Assembly: GCA_902543145.1 (NCBI GenBank)
Contig: CACBXG010000001.1
Coordinates: forward strand, 62,001 to 126,000
Direction of reading: 5' to 3'
Length of the DNA: 64,000 bases
Origin: an uncultured SAR116 cluster alpha proteobacterium
GTDB lineage: Bacteria > Pseudomonadota > Alphaproteobacteria > Puniceispirillales > Marisalimonadaceae
Positions 43,761 to 52,850 of this stretch are shown in pieces. The notes under the pieces are model-generated. The model was not told the origin of the DNA. It did not search any database and saw only the letters and a program-made list of their open reading frames with translations. The stretch's first letter is position 1. Every line of letters begins with the position of its first letter. The translations under genes and the position numbers were made by a program.

Positions 43761-44903
43761 ATGAACTTTGAATATAACGAGGATCAGTTAAATATAAAAG
43801 AAATGGCAAAAAATTTCGCTGAAACAGAACTCATGCCTCATGCATCTGAATGGGATCAAAACGAAATTTTCCCTGTCGAAACTTTAAAAAAAGCAGCTGA
43901 ACTTGGTTTGGCTGCTATTTATGTGAATGAGACTTATGGAGGTTCAGGTCTTAGTCGGTTGGATGCTGCTATTTGCTTCGAAGAACTTTCTAGGGGATGT
44001 GTGTCCACTGCAGCTTATATATCTATCCATAATATGGTTACTTGGATGATAGATGCTCATGGATCAGATCATATAAAAGAAAGGTTCATTAAAAAGTTAT
44101 CAACTATGCAAATGATGTCTAGTTACTGTCTTACAGAACCAGGTTCTGGATCAGATGCTGTGGCATTGAAAACTAAAGCTACAAAAAAAGGAAATAGTCA
44201 TTACGTTTTAAATGGTTCAAAAAGTTTTATATCTGGAGGACCTACAAGTGATATTTTTGCAGTAATGTGCAGAACAGGTGAAGAAGGTGCTAGTGGTGTT
44301 TCATGTATATTAGTAGAAAAAGGAACAAAGGGTTTATCATTTGGAAAACAAGAAAAGAAAATGGGTTGGAATAGTCAACACACATCTATGGTAAATTTTG
44401 ATAATTGTGAAATACCAATAGATAATCTTGTTGGAAATGAAGGCGATGGATTTAAAATTGCAATGAAAGGTCTAGATGGTGGAAGAGTAAATATTGCCGC
44501 ATGTTCTTTGGGTGGAGCAAGAGCAGCTTTAGAAGCATCTATCAGTTATTCTGCAGAAAGAAAACAATTTGGCAAATCACTAGACAAATTCCAAGTCACA
44601 CAATTTAAGTTAGCGGATATGGCAACTGAGTTGGAGGCTTCTCGTCTTATGGTTTTAAGAGCCGCTTGTGCATTAGATACCGCAGATAAACAAGCTACAA
44701 AACTATGTGCAATGGCTAAAAGATATGCAACGGATGTATGCTCTGAGATATGTAATATGGCTCTTCAAATTCATGGTGGTTACGGATATTTGAAAGACTT
44801 TCCGCTAGAAAGACTTGTAAGGGATTTAAGGGTTCATCAAATCTTAGAGGGGACTAATGAAATAATGAGAGTTATTATTTCAAGACATTTAAAAGCTAAT
44901 TAA
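43761..44903 (+). CDS. Acyl-CoA dehydrogenase, isobutyryl-CoA dehydrogenase type
   Basis: 380 residues. AAYISIHNMVTWMIDAHG near 88 and MSSYCLTEPGSGSDAVALKTKA are typical of isobutyryl-CoA dehydrogenase (ACAD8). GSKSFISGG, MGWNSQHTSMVNFDNC and the C-terminal LQIHGGYGYLKDFPLERLVRDLRVHQILEGTNEIMR with the catalytic Glu in L-E-G-T (near 363) complete it. It makes methacrylyl-CoA in valine breakdown. The next gene encodes the matching 3-hydroxyisobutyryl-CoA hydrolase, which strengthens the assignment. Confidence 0.85.
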   Translation: MNFEYNEDQLNIKEMAKNFAETELMPHASEWDQNEIFPVETLKKAAELGLAAIYVNETYGGSGLSRLDAAICFEELSRGCVSTAAYISIHNMVTWMIDAHGSDHIKERFIKKLSTMQMMSSYCLTEPGSGSDAVALKTKATKKGNSHYVLNGSKSFISGGPTSDIFAVMCRTGEEGASGVSCILVEKGTKGLSFGKQEKKMGWNSQHTSMVNFDNCEIPIDNLVGNEGDGFKIAMKGLDGGRVNIAACSLGGARAALEASISYSAERKQFGKSLDKFQVTQFKLADMATELEASRLMVLRAACALDTADKQATKLCAMAKRYATDVCSEICNMALQIHGGYGYLKDFPLERLVRDLRVHQILEGTNEIMRVIISRHLKAN

Positions 44904-44926
44904 ATTTAAAAAGGAAAAATTTTACA

Positions 44927-46006
44927 ATGCAGGATGAAGTTATATTCACTGAAGATAATGGCGTAGGTGTAATTACCCTTAATAGACCAGATAGGTTAAA
45001 TGCTCTTACTTATTCAATGGTTCAAAAAATAAATAAAAATCTTAATTCTTGGGAAATTAACGATAATATAAACTGCATTATAATTGAGGGCTCTGGAGAC
45101 CGTTCTTTCTGTGCTGGAGGAGATGTTGTTAAGTTAAGAAAAGAAGTTTTAGCAGACGGTGGACCACCAACCAATTTATCTAAATCTTTTTTTTATGACG
45201 AATATACTCTTAACTATAAAATTAGTAATTATAAAAAACCTTTCATTTCTCTAATTAATGGATTTACTATGGGTGGAGGTGTCGGTGTGTCAATGCATGG
45301 TAGTCACGTGGTTGCCTCGGAAAAAACAATGTTTGCAATGCCGGAAACAGCAATTGGATTATTTCCAGACGTTGGAGGAGGGTGGTTGCTTGGTCAATTA
45401 GATAAAGGAATTGGGGCTTGGTTGTCTCTAGTTGGTGCAAGAATTAAAGCTTATGACTTATTGAAGCTTAAACTAATTACTCATTACGTTTCCTCAGAAA
45501 AAGTTGAGATTTTAAAGAATTCAATCATTTCTTCTTCACCAAATTCTAATCAAAATGTTAACAATATTATTGATCAATTTTCATCAAAACCAGAAACTGA
45601 AGATAGTGTGTTGATGAATAATGGGGATTTGATTAAAAAAGTTTTCTCTTATGATACAATCGAACAAATATTTGATGAATGTGAAAAACTTATTGAAAAT
45701 GAAAATGAATTTTTAAAGATTCAATACGAAGAGTTAAAACATAAATCTCCAACTTCCTTAAAAATCTCTTTAAGGCAAATCAGAAATGCTAGTCACATGA
45801 GTTTAAAAGACGAACTTATAATGGAGTACAGAATGGTTCAACGTTGTGTAGAAATTGGAGATTTTTTTGAAGGCGTTAGAGCAATGCTTGTAGATAAAGA
45901 TAGAAAACCAAATTGGAAACCTAATAAGATTCAAGATGTTGATGAAACTCGAGTTAATCTATTTTTTGAAGATTTAGGAGACTTAGACTTAATTTTAAAA
46001 AATTAG
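44927..46006 (+). CDS. 3-Hydroxyisobutyryl-CoA hydrolase (HIBCH-type crotonase)
   Basis: 359 residues, longer than hydratases and matching HIBCH. DRSFCAGGDVVKLRKE near 65 is oxyanion loop 1. FFYDEYTLNYKISNYKKPFISLINGFTMGGGVGVSMHG near 90 to 125 is the HIBCH-specific stretch, and MPETAIGLFPDVGGGWLL near 145 carries the catalytic Glu and Asp. It hydrolyses 3-hydroxyisobutyryl-CoA in valine catabolism. An AAGGAA site precedes the ATG, 23 nt after the dehydrogenase gene. Confidence 0.9.
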   Translation: MQDEVIFTEDNGVGVITLNRPDRLNALTYSMVQKINKNLNSWEINDNINCIIIEGSGDRSFCAGGDVVKLRKEVLADGGPPTNLSKSFFYDEYTLNYKISNYKKPFISLINGFTMGGGVGVSMHGSHVVASEKTMFAMPETAIGLFPDVGGGWLLGQLDKGIGAWLSLVGARIKAYDLLKLKLITHYVSSEKVEILKNSIISSSPNSNQNVNNIIDQFSSKPETEDSVLMNNGDLIKKVFSYDTIEQIFDECEKLIENENEFLKIQYEELKHKSPTSLKISLRQIRNASHMSLKDELIMEYRMVQRCVEIGDFFEGVRAMLVDKDRKPNWKPNKIQDVDETRVNLFFEDLGDLDLILKN

Positions 46007-46037
46007 AATAAAAGTTAATTTCTGGAGGAAAACTAAA

Positions 46038-47210
46038 ATGAACAATGTTTACATTATGTCAGCAAACAGATCTGCAATTGGAGGATTTGGAGGTACCCTT
46101 AAAAATCATTGTCCTGTTGATCTTGGAACTTTAGTGGCAAAAGAAGCTATTGCAAGATCTGGATATGAGGCTAATGAAGTTGAGCATGCTGTTTTTGGTA
46201 ATGTCATTCATACAGAACCTAGAGATATGTATGTAAGTAGGGTTATTGCATTACAGGCTGGAATGGACAAAGCATCTGCTGCGTTGACTGTAAATAGACT
46301 TTGTGGCTCTGGGCTTCAGGCAATTGTAAGTGCCTCACAAATTCTCATGCTTGGAGATGCTTCAGTTGCTATAGCAGGAGGTGTAGAAGTTATGTCAAAT
46401 GGTGCACATATTGTTCAAGGGTTTCGATGGGGTTCAAGAATGGGTGATGGACAAGTTCATGATATGATGTTAGGTGCACTTCATGATCCTTTTGGTCATG
46501 GACATATGGGTATAACTGCAGAAAATATTTCAAGTAGATATCAAATTAGTAGAGAAATGCAGGATGAATTTGCATTAACTAGTCAAAAAAGGGCTCACGA
46601 GGCCATTGAAAATGGTAATTTTAAAGATCAAATCCTTCCTATTGAAATAAAAACAAGAAAGGGAATTCAGATTTTTGAAATAGACGAGCATCCAAAACCA
46701 GAAACTAGTATGGAAACATTAACAGGTCTCAAAACTGCTTTTAAAAAAGATGGTGTAGTAACAGCTGGTAATGCTTCAGGAATTAATGATGGAGCTTCCG
46801 CTTTAGTACTAGCTAATGAAGAAAAAGCAAAAAGTGGTAAACCGTTAGCTAGAGTAGTTTCATATGGATTTGGAGGTGTTGACCCTGATGAAATGGGAAT
46901 GGGCCCAGTACCTGCATCAAAAATGGCATTAAATAAAGCTCAACTAACTGTTTCAGATTTAGATTTAATTGAATCTAATGAAGCTTTTGCAGCTCAAGCA
47001 TGTGCCGTTAATAAACAATTAGGTTTTAATCCTGAGATAGTTAATGTTAATGGAGGAGCTATTGCATTAGGTCATCCTGTGGGTGCGACTGGTGCAATTA
47101 TTATGACAAAACTTGTATATGAATTAAGGAAACGTAAAGGGAAATATGGTCTTGCTACTATGTGTATTGGTGGAGGACAAGGAATAGCGGTAATTATCGA
47201 AGCTTTATAA
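46038..47210 (+). CDS. Thiolase family protein (acetyl-CoA C-acyltransferase)
   Basis: 390-residue thiolase. Nucleophilic Cys89 in NRLCGSGLQAIVSA, His in NGGAIALGHPVGATGAI and the second Cys in MCIGGGQGIAVI are all present, with SNEAFAAQA near 315. GGAGG precedes the ATG. It either condenses or cleaves 3-ketoacyl-CoA; in this cluster cleavage of acetoacetyl-CoA or 2-methylacetoacetyl-CoA is likely. Acetoacetyl-CoA synthetase elsewhere in the window would supply a substrate. Confidence 0.9.
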   Translation: MNNVYIMSANRSAIGGFGGTLKNHCPVDLGTLVAKEAIARSGYEANEVEHAVFGNVIHTEPRDMYVSRVIALQAGMDKASAALTVNRLCGSGLQAIVSASQILMLGDASVAIAGGVEVMSNGAHIVQGFRWGSRMGDGQVHDMMLGALHDPFGHGHMGITAENISSRYQISREMQDEFALTSQKRAHEAIENGNFKDQILPIEIKTRKGIQIFEIDEHPKPETSMETLTGLKTAFKKDGVVTAGNASGINDGASALVLANEEKAKSGKPLARVVSYGFGGVDPDEMGMGPVPASKMALNKAQLTVSDLDLIESNEAFAAQACAVNKQLGFNPEIVNVNGGAIALGHPVGATGAIIMTKLVYELRKRKGKYGLATMCIGGGQGIAVIIEAL

Positions 47211-47216
47211 AACAAA

Positions 47217-47522
47217 ATGTCTTTCAATCGTATATCAATTAAAGATGCAAAGGATCTTATATCAAAAGATGATCTAATCTTAATCGATATAAGAGATTAC
47301 AATTCGTTCAAGAATGGGCACATTGATAATGCCATTCATGTTGAAGATTTAGATATTCAAAACTTTCTTAAAGAAAAAGATAAGAACGATACAATTTTAA
47401 TTTACTGTTATCATGGCAACTCAAGCCAATCAGCTGCCAATTTTTTCAGTCATCATGGTTTCAAAAATGTATTTAGCTTGGATGAGGGATATGAAGGCTG
47501 GATAAATATTAATCAAATATAA
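47217..47522 (+). CDS. glpE: Rhodanese-like sulfurtransferase GlpE
   Basis: 101-residue single-domain rhodanese, close to E. coli GlpE in length. Active Cys64 lies in IYCYHGNSSQSAANFF, one position from Cys65 of E. coli, and the loop C-Y-H-G-N-S-S is the GlpE signature. LIDIRDYNSFKNGHI is the N-terminal family motif. It transfers sulfane sulfur from thiosulfate to cyanide or a physiological thiol. It starts 6 nt after the thiolase gene. Confidence 0.88.
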   Translation: MSFNRISIKDAKDLISKDDLILIDIRDYNSFKNGHIDNAIHVEDLDIQNFLKEKDKNDTILIYCYHGNSSQSAANFFSHHGFKNVFSLDEGYEGWININQI

Positions 47523-47569
47523 AATTTATTTTGAATTAAGACTTCATAGCTTGTTTCAACAAAAATGAT

Positions 47570-47582
47570 TATATATATATAT
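47570..47582. repeat. Short (TA)n dinucleotide run
   Basis: Thirteen alternating T and A bases in the 89-bp gap between glpE and the CBS-protein gene. It is a possible DNA-unwinding or promoter-spacing element, but such runs arise often in AT-rich DNA. Confidence 0.4.
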
Positions 47583-47611
47583 CAAGTTATAATAATTAAA
47601 TGAGGTAAATT

Positions 47612-48145
47612 TTGGAAACTCGCAAAGGTGGTCGTCTTATAGATAGGCCAGAATTTAAATCTAAACCACAACCTATTACATTCTTAGGAAAAGATAAAGT
47701 GTCTGATGCGATCACCGTCATGGCTGATAAAAATTATGGATCAGTTGTCATTGTAGATAATAAACAAAAAGTTGTTGGTATTGTTACAGAAAGAGATATC
47801 TTAAAAAAGTTAGTGAAAAATAACAAATCACCTAAAACTACCAAACTGGAAGAAATAATGACCCCTAACCCAAGAGTAGCAAATGAAAATGATGATGTTC
47901 TTGATTGGTTAAGAATAATGTCAAATGACAGATTCAGAAGATTGCCAGTTGTAGATGCTAACGGTAAAATTAAAGTGATTTTTACACAAGGTGATTTTGT
48001 ATCTTACACATGGCCAGACTTAATTTTTCAAGCCTCTCAATTAGCTAAAGCTTCATTTATGAAAGGATTTTCTATTAATACATTGCTATTATTTATGATT
48101 GTTTATGGGGTTGCCTTAGTGGCAGCAATGAAAGCTTTTTTATAA
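47612..48145 (+). CDS. CBS-domain pair protein with C-terminal membrane helix
   Basis: 177 residues, TTG start with GAGG upstream. Two CBS repeats: ITVMADKNYGSVVIVDNKQKVVGIVTERDIL (about 33 to 63) and the partner around MTPNPRVANENDDVLDW to RRLPVVDANGKIKVIFTQGDF (about 88 to 130). These bind adenine nucleotides and sense energy state. The last 25 residues, SINTLLLFMIVYGVALVAAMKAF, are a single hydrophobic helix, so the sensor is anchored to the membrane with the CBS pair in the cytoplasm. Partner unknown. Confidence 0.8.
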   Translation: METRKGGRLIDRPEFKSKPQPITFLGKDKVSDAITVMADKNYGSVVIVDNKQKVVGIVTERDILKKLVKNNKSPKTTKLEEIMTPNPRVANENDDVLDWLRIMSNDRFRRLPVVDANGKIKVIFTQGDFVSYTWPDLIFQASQLAKASFMKGFSINTLLLFMIVYGVALVAAMKAFL

Positions 48146-48147
48146 AA

Positions 48148-48600
48148 TTAAGATTTTGTCCTAAGCATTTGGTTGGATATCCATGTCATAACAATTTCAT
48201 TATTTTGATTTGTTACAGTATGTTTTAATCTTGCAGTACCTCTTCTAGGGTTTTTTGCTGATTTTCTTGCTTCTAGAACTTCTATTTTTGTTTTTAATAA
48301 ATCGCCGGGATACACAGGCTTAGTCCACCTTAGCTCGTCAATTCCCCAAGCACCCATACTTGTTCCATCATAAACACCAGTTTTAAAAATTTGTGTAAAT
48401 GATTTACCTAGTGTCATAAATCCACTTGATGTTAACTGACCAAATGGACCATTGTTAGCAGCTTCTTCATCTAAGTGGAATGATTGTGGGTCGTATTTTG
48501 AAGCAAAGTCAATGATCTCTTCTTTTGTTATTAGAGTGGGTTTAGATTCAAAATTTAAACCTACTTCAAAATCTTCAAAATATTTTGGCTTAAGTTTCAT
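48148..48600 (-). CDS. MaoC family (hotdog) acyl-CoA hydratase
   Basis: 150-residue hotdog-fold protein. YFEDFEVGLNFESKP at the start and FASKYDPQSFHLDEEAA near 33 hold the hydratase-2 motif (Asp and His, A-x-x-x-x-D-x-x-x-x-H). FGQLTSSGFMTL and KPVYPGDLLKTKIEV are family blocks. It would hydrate an enoyl-CoA to a (R)-3-hydroxyacyl-CoA. It is the last gene of the liv/ligase operon, 21 nt after the HSD10-like dehydrogenase. Confidence 0.85.
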   Translation of the reverse strand: MKLKPKYFEDFEVGLNFESKPTLITKEEIIDFASKYDPQSFHLDEEAANNGPFGQLTSSGFMTLGKSFTQIFKTGVYDGTSMGAWGIDELRWTKPVYPGDLLKTKIEVLEARKSAKNPRRGTARLKHTVTNQNNEIVMTWISNQMLRTKS

Positions 48601-48621
48601 AAAGAAAATACACTATTTATA

Positions 48622-49371
48622 TTATCTAGGAGCTAAACGAACTGAACCATCAAGTCTAATAGTTTCACCATTAAGTAATACGTTAGTCACTATGCTCTCT
48701 ACTAACATCGCGTACTCCAAAGGTGTTCCTAAACGTTTAGGAAAGACAGTAGTAGCAATTAAGCTTTTTTGAACTTCGTCACTCATTCCTGCAAGCATCG
48801 CAGTGGCAAACAACCCTGGTGCAATAGTATTTACCCTAATACCATTTGATGCAAGTTCACGAGCAATAGGTAAAGTCATACCAACAATACCCCCTTTTGA
48901 AGCAGAATAAGCTGCTTGTCCTACCTGACCGTCATAAGCTGCCACTGACGCAGTATTAATGACAACCCCTTTTTCACCTTCTTTGTCAGGTTCATTGGCT
49001 TGCATTTTGTCAGCGCATAATCTGAGCATATTAAAGCTACCAATTAAGTTTACTTTGAGAACTTTTTCAAATAATCCTAAATCATGCATACCTCTACTCG
49101 ATACAACTTTAGCCCCAACTGCAATACCTGCACAATTTACTAAGCAATTTATCTCATTAAAACCATCAATAGCATTTTTCATCTCTTCTTCGTTAGAAAC
49201 ATCTCCAACTACATATTTACAATTTATGTCATCAGCTACCTTCTTTAGACCATCAGCATTTAAATCAATCAGGAGTACCTCCGCTCCTTTGTTTTTTAAA
49301 TATCTAGCAGTTCCTTCTCCAAGGCCACTTCCTGCACCTGTAATAACAGCTTTAACATTTTCTATTTCCAT
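48622..49371 (-). CDS. 3-Hydroxyacyl-CoA dehydrogenase, SDR type (HSD10-like)
   Basis: 249-residue SDR. ITGAGSGLGEGTARYL near 11 binds NAD, NCAGIAVGAKVV is the N-A-G region, and Ser/Tyr/Lys are in NTASVAAYDGQVGQAAYSASKGGIVGMTLP. DGQVGQAAYSASK and TIAPGLFATAML are characteristic of type-2 3-hydroxyacyl-CoA dehydrogenase (HSD17B10), which oxidises 3-hydroxy-2-methylbutyryl-CoA and straight-chain analogues. It starts 3 nt after the PaaK-like ligase gene. Confidence 0.87.
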   Translation of the reverse strand: MEIENVKAVITGAGSGLGEGTARYLKNKGAEVLLIDLNADGLKKVADDINCKYVVGDVSNEEEMKNAIDGFNEINCLVNCAGIAVGAKVVSSRGMHDLGLFEKVLKVNLIGSFNMLRLCADKMQANEPDKEGEKGVVINTASVAAYDGQVGQAAYSASKGGIVGMTLPIARELASNGIRVNTIAPGLFATAMLAGMSDEVQKSLIATTVFPKRLGTPLEYAMLVESIVTNVLLNGETIRLDGSVRLAPR

Positions 49372-49374
49372 TTT

Positions 49375-50619
49375 TTACTCTCCAAAATCACGTATATCAT
49401 CTATCACTTTACCGTCGTTTGGTAAACTTTTTATGGGGACAATCTTAGCATTGCCTCTTAAATTTATAACATTTTTAATTTCTTCTGATATCCTTTGTTG
49501 CAAAGCCTCTATCTGATTTGTGTCTGCAATTTCAGCCTCGACTTTCAAAAGCAATTCATCCTTATCATTTGATCTACTAATAATCATTCTGGCAGAGCCA
49601 TTAATGTTCAGAGTTTCTAAAATTTTATTAACTTGCGATGGTTGAACAAACATACCTCTAACTTTTGTTGTTTGGTCTGCTCTACCCATCCAACCTTTTA
49701 TTCTTTTATTAGTTCTACCAGTTGAACTATTTCCTTCTAATATTGCTGAAAGATCACCTGTAGCAAATCTGATTATAGGTAACTCATAATTATTTAAAAC
49801 AGTTACGACAACTTCTCCTACTTCACCGTCATTTAAGGGTATCCCAGTACCCGGTTTAACAATCTCTAAAATTACATTTTCATCTATAACCATTCCGTCA
49901 TTTTCTGCTGCTTCATAAGCAACAAGTCCTAAATCTGCAGTTCCGTAGCATTGTCTTACATGAATATTTCTTTCTTTAAAATTTTGAGCAACCGCAGGAA
50001 AAAGTGGACCTCCAGTTACCATTGCTTTTGTCAATTTTGAAAGTGATATTTTTTTTTCATCAGCCTTTTCTAAAATGATTTTCAAAAAATCTGGAACGCC
50101 TACATATGCAGTTGTACTAATATCTTTCATTACTTCGACTTGTATATCCGTATTTTCTCCACCTGCTGGAAACACTGTGCATTTTAGGATTTTTGCTGCT
50201 TCTTCAAACATAGCCCCAGCGGGAGTAAAATGATAAGAAAAACAGTTTTGCACAATATCACCATAACAAAAACCAGCGGCATGCAATGCTCTTGAAAATC
50301 TCCACCAATCTTTTGAATGACCATCTAGATCATATATTGGACCTGGAGATCTATATATATGCGCAAAATCTTTAATTTCAGAAACGTTTAATTGTGCAAA
50401 TGGTGGAAAATCAGATTGTTTTTGAATTAATTCCGATTTTCGCAACAAAGGTATTGAGGCTAAATCGTCTAAAGACTCAAGAAATTTATCAAGTCTTGAA
50501 GATTGATTTTTATTACTTTTAGCGTTTTTAATTAGGTTATTTATTTTTTCTAAATGATCATTATTTCTTTCATCAGCTGAACGCGTTTCTAGATCATCAA
50601 AAAATTTATTTTTAGTCAT
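49375..50619 (-). CDS. Phenylacetate-CoA ligase-like (PaaK family) AMP-binding enzyme
   Basis: 414 residues, shorter than other ANL ligases and matching PaaK. IYRSPGPIYDLDGH near 88 replaces the usual Ser/Gly-rich P-loop (S-S-G-T-T-G), which is unusual; CYGTADLGLVAYE near 220 binds adenylate, RFATGDLSAI near 285 is the core, and GRADQTTKVRGMFVQPSQ the PaaK-type C-terminal motif. It could activate an aromatic or other carboxylic acid, although the altered P-loop leaves activity uncertain. It is 7 nt downstream of livF in the same operon. Confidence 0.78.
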   Translation of the reverse strand: MTKNKFFDDLETRSADERNNDHLEKINNLIKNAKSNKNQSSRLDKFLESLDDLASIPLLRKSELIQKQSDFPPFAQLNVSEIKDFAHIYRSPGPIYDLDGHSKDWWRFSRALHAAGFCYGDIVQNCFSYHFTPAGAMFEEAAKILKCTVFPAGGENTDIQVEVMKDISTTAYVGVPDFLKIILEKADEKKISLSKLTKAMVTGGPLFPAVAQNFKERNIHVRQCYGTADLGLVAYEAAENDGMVIDENVILEIVKPGTGIPLNDGEVGEVVVTVLNNYELPIIRFATGDLSAILEGNSSTGRTNKRIKGWMGRADQTTKVRGMFVQPSQVNKILETLNINGSARMIISRSNDKDELLLKVEAEIADTNQIEALQQRISEEIKNVINLRGNAKIVPIKSLPNDGKVIDDIRDFGE

Positions 50620-50626
50620 ATAAATA

Positions 50627-51466
50627 TTATAGCCATCTTTTACGTCTGCGATACTGTTTTACGTCTTTAAAAGATTGCCTTCCTTCACCTGAAATTCCAA
50701 GATAGAATTCTTTTACATCCTCATTGTCTCTCATTGACTCAGCTGTACCTTCCATAACTACTCGGCCATTTTCAAGAATATATGCATATTCTGCATATTG
50801 AAGTGCCATATTAGTATTCTGTTCTGCTAATAGAATTGTTACTCCTTCTTTCCTATTTATTTCAGCAACTATTTCAAATATTTGTTTAACTAACTGAGGA
50901 GCAAGGCCCATAGAAGGTTCATCAAGTAAAATCATAGAAGGATGAGCCATTAGAGCTCTTCCAATTGCAATCATTTGTTGTTCACCACCTGAGGTGTAAC
51001 CAGCTAGTGATGTTCTTCGGTCACGAAGTCTAGGAAAGTAATTATAAACTCTTTCTAAGTCTTCTTTTACTTCTTTATTATTAGTTCTAGTATATGCACC
51101 GGTTAGAAGATTTTCTTCAACAGTTAAATGTTCGAAGCAGTGTCTTCCTTCCATCACTTGGATTACACCTTTCTTAACTAATTGAGATGGGTCAAGATCG
51201 TGTATATATTCGTTACTGTAAGTAACAGAACCTTTGGTGACCTCTCCTCTTTCTGATGCTAGCAAATTTGAAATTGATTTCAATGTAGTACTTTTTCCAG
51301 CACCATTTCCACCAAGTAATGCTGTGATGCCGCCTTTTTTAACTTTTAAGCTTACACCTTTTAAAACAAGGATAACATGGCTGTAAACAACTTCTATATT
51401 GTTTACAATTAAAACATCTTCAGATGTTTGTGATTTTTTATTTTTACTTACTTTAATGTCATCCAT
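50627..51466 (-). CDS. livF: ABC transporter ATP-binding protein, LivF type
   Basis: 279-residue cytoplasmic ATPase of a Liv-type importer. Walker A GGNGAGKST near 53, Q-loop in VIQVMEGRHCFEHLTVEENL, signature TSGGEQQMIAIGRAL, Walker B MILLDEPSMGLAP and switch His-equivalent region LLAEQNTNMAL are present. E-G-R-H-x-F-x-x-L-T-V-x-E-N-L is the LivF hallmark. It pairs with LivG. An inverted-repeat hairpin between the binding-protein gene and this gene may lower its expression relative to that gene. Confidence 0.9.
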   Translation of the reverse strand: MDDIKVSKNKKSQTSEDVLIVNNIEVVYSHVILVLKGVSLKVKKGGITALLGGNGAGKSTTLKSISNLLASERGEVTKGSVTYSNEYIHDLDPSQLVKKGVIQVMEGRHCFEHLTVEENLLTGAYTRTNNKEVKEDLERVYNYFPRLRDRRTSLAGYTSGGEQQMIAIGRALMAHPSMILLDEPSMGLAPQLVKQIFEIVAEINRKEGVTILLAEQNTNMALQYAEYAYILENGRVVMEGTAESMRDNEDVKEFYLGISGEGRQSFKDVKQYRRRKRWL

Positions 51467-51486
51467 TTTATTTTCCTATGTATAAA

Positions 51487-51510
51487 GAGAGCCTAAATAA
51501 ATAGGCTCTC
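51487..51510 (-). terminator. Hairpin between binding-protein and livF genes
   Basis: Perfect 9-bp inverted repeat GAGAGCCTA / TAGGCTCTC with a 6-base loop, starting 13 bases after the binding-protein stop codon. On the transcribed (minus) strand it is followed by TTTATA, a weak U-run. It could act as a partial terminator or a 3-prime stabiliser so that the binding protein outnumbers the ATPase, as in other importers. Confidence 0.65.
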
Positions 51511-51522
51511 AATTAAATATTT

Positions 51523-52818
51523 TTAACCACAACGCTCGGCAATTTTTTGCTCAGCAGCATATTTTTTAGAGTCTTCAGCGATTAACTTTTGTACCACTTC
51601 AGAATCTCCATACATATACTCAGTAATCATGTTCCATTTTTTAGTTTTAGCGTCCCACTGTTGTACAGCAGCAAGTCCACTACCACCATGATTTTCACAT
51701 GAATTTTTGAATGGAGGAGCAAAGTCTTTGAAGCCTAACTCTTCTAATCTCTTTGCACTTAAATTCACATTTTCCATTCCATCTCTATACATAGCTGGAG
51801 TGATTTTTGATGTGCCATGAATTTTTTGCGCAACAGTAGCTGCTTCTACTTGAACCATTGCCTGGAACAAACCTCTGTTATAAAGCACTGTTCCAAAGTG
51901 AGATCCATCACCAGAAGCTTCTCCTTTATCATGAACATATTTCTTAATATCTGCATGTACTTGGTAGTTAGAACCAGGAGCATTAAAAGTCAGAGACTTA
52001 TAGCCATGTGCGCCTTGACCTGCTGGTAAAACATCATTTTCAGAACCAGACCACCAAATGCCAATAAATTTATCCATAGGAAACTTGATAGATGCTGCAG
52101 ATTTGATCGCAACTTGGTTCATAACCCCCCAGCCCCACATTAGAACATTATCAGGTCTACCTTTACGTATTTTTAACCAAGTAGCTTTTTGCTCTTGTCC
52201 TGGGTGATCAACAGGTAATAGCATCAATTTAAAACCGTGTTTTTTACTTAGTGTTTGTAGTGTTCTAATTGGCTCTTTACCATATGCTGAGTTATGGTAT
52301 ACAAGCGCAATTTTCTTACCCTTAATATTACCAAGATTATTTTTAAGAATGTGTCTAACGGCTATTGAAGCACCATCCCAATAGGTAACAGGCGCATTAA
52401 ATATCCACTTAAAAACTTTACCATTAGCTGCAGATGTTCTTCCATATCCAGTTGAATAAACAGTAACACCATCAGCTGTAGCTTTAGGAATTAATTGGTA
52501 AGTAATACCTGTAGACATTGGTTGGAATACCATAGCGTCTTTTTTGTTTTTTTCATAACACTCAACACCCACTTGTGTTTTATATCCTGTCTCACACTCT
52601 GGATGTAAAATTTTCTCACCACCAATTCCACCATCTCTGGCATTGATCATTTTGTAATAGTCTACAAAACCATCAGCGTTTGGAATACCATTAGGTGCAT
52701 AAGCCCCTGTTCGGTAAACCAACATAGGAAATTTCAAATCTGCAATAGCCATTTCTACATAACTAGAAACAGCAATAACAGAAGCAGTCATTCCTATTAA
52801 AAGTTGTTTTATTCTCAT
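51523..52818 (-). CDS. ABC transporter substrate-binding protein (LivK-like type I)
   Basis: 431 residues. The first 26 residues (MRIKQLLIGMTASVIAVSSYVEMAIA) are a Sec signal peptide, so the mature protein is periplasmic. YRTGAYAPNGIPNADGFVDYY and CETGYKTQVGVECYEKNKKDAMVFQP fit the peripla_BP_6 fold. KKIALVYHNSAYGKEPIRTLQ is the hinge-side segment. The gene has a strong AGGAGG ribosome site. The family members that sit with CoA ligases are often linked to aromatic or fatty acid uptake rather than leucine, so I leave the substrate open. Confidence 0.87.
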   Translation of the reverse strand: MRIKQLLIGMTASVIAVSSYVEMAIADLKFPMLVYRTGAYAPNGIPNADGFVDYYKMINARDGGIGGEKILHPECETGYKTQVGVECYEKNKKDAMVFQPMSTGITYQLIPKATADGVTVYSTGYGRTSAANGKVFKWIFNAPVTYWDGASIAVRHILKNNLGNIKGKKIALVYHNSAYGKEPIRTLQTLSKKHGFKLMLLPVDHPGQEQKATWLKIRKGRPDNVLMWGWGVMNQVAIKSAASIKFPMDKFIGIWWSGSENDVLPAGQGAHGYKSLTFNAPGSNYQVHADIKKYVHDKGEASGDGSHFGTVLYNRGLFQAMVQVEAATVAQKIHGTSKITPAMYRDGMENVNLSAKRLEELGFKDFAPPFKNSCENHGGSGLAAVQQWDAKTKKWNMITEYMYGDSEVVQKLIAEDSKKYAAEQKIAERCG

Positions 52819-52850
52819 AAGTTCCTCCTCTTGAGAAATATTAAAGTTAT

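Noticed and set aside
48959-49516. 185-codon plus-strand frame across the HSD10-like and PaaK-like genes
   Set aside because: Low-complexity Ser/Pro/Phe text antisense to two well-supported genes.
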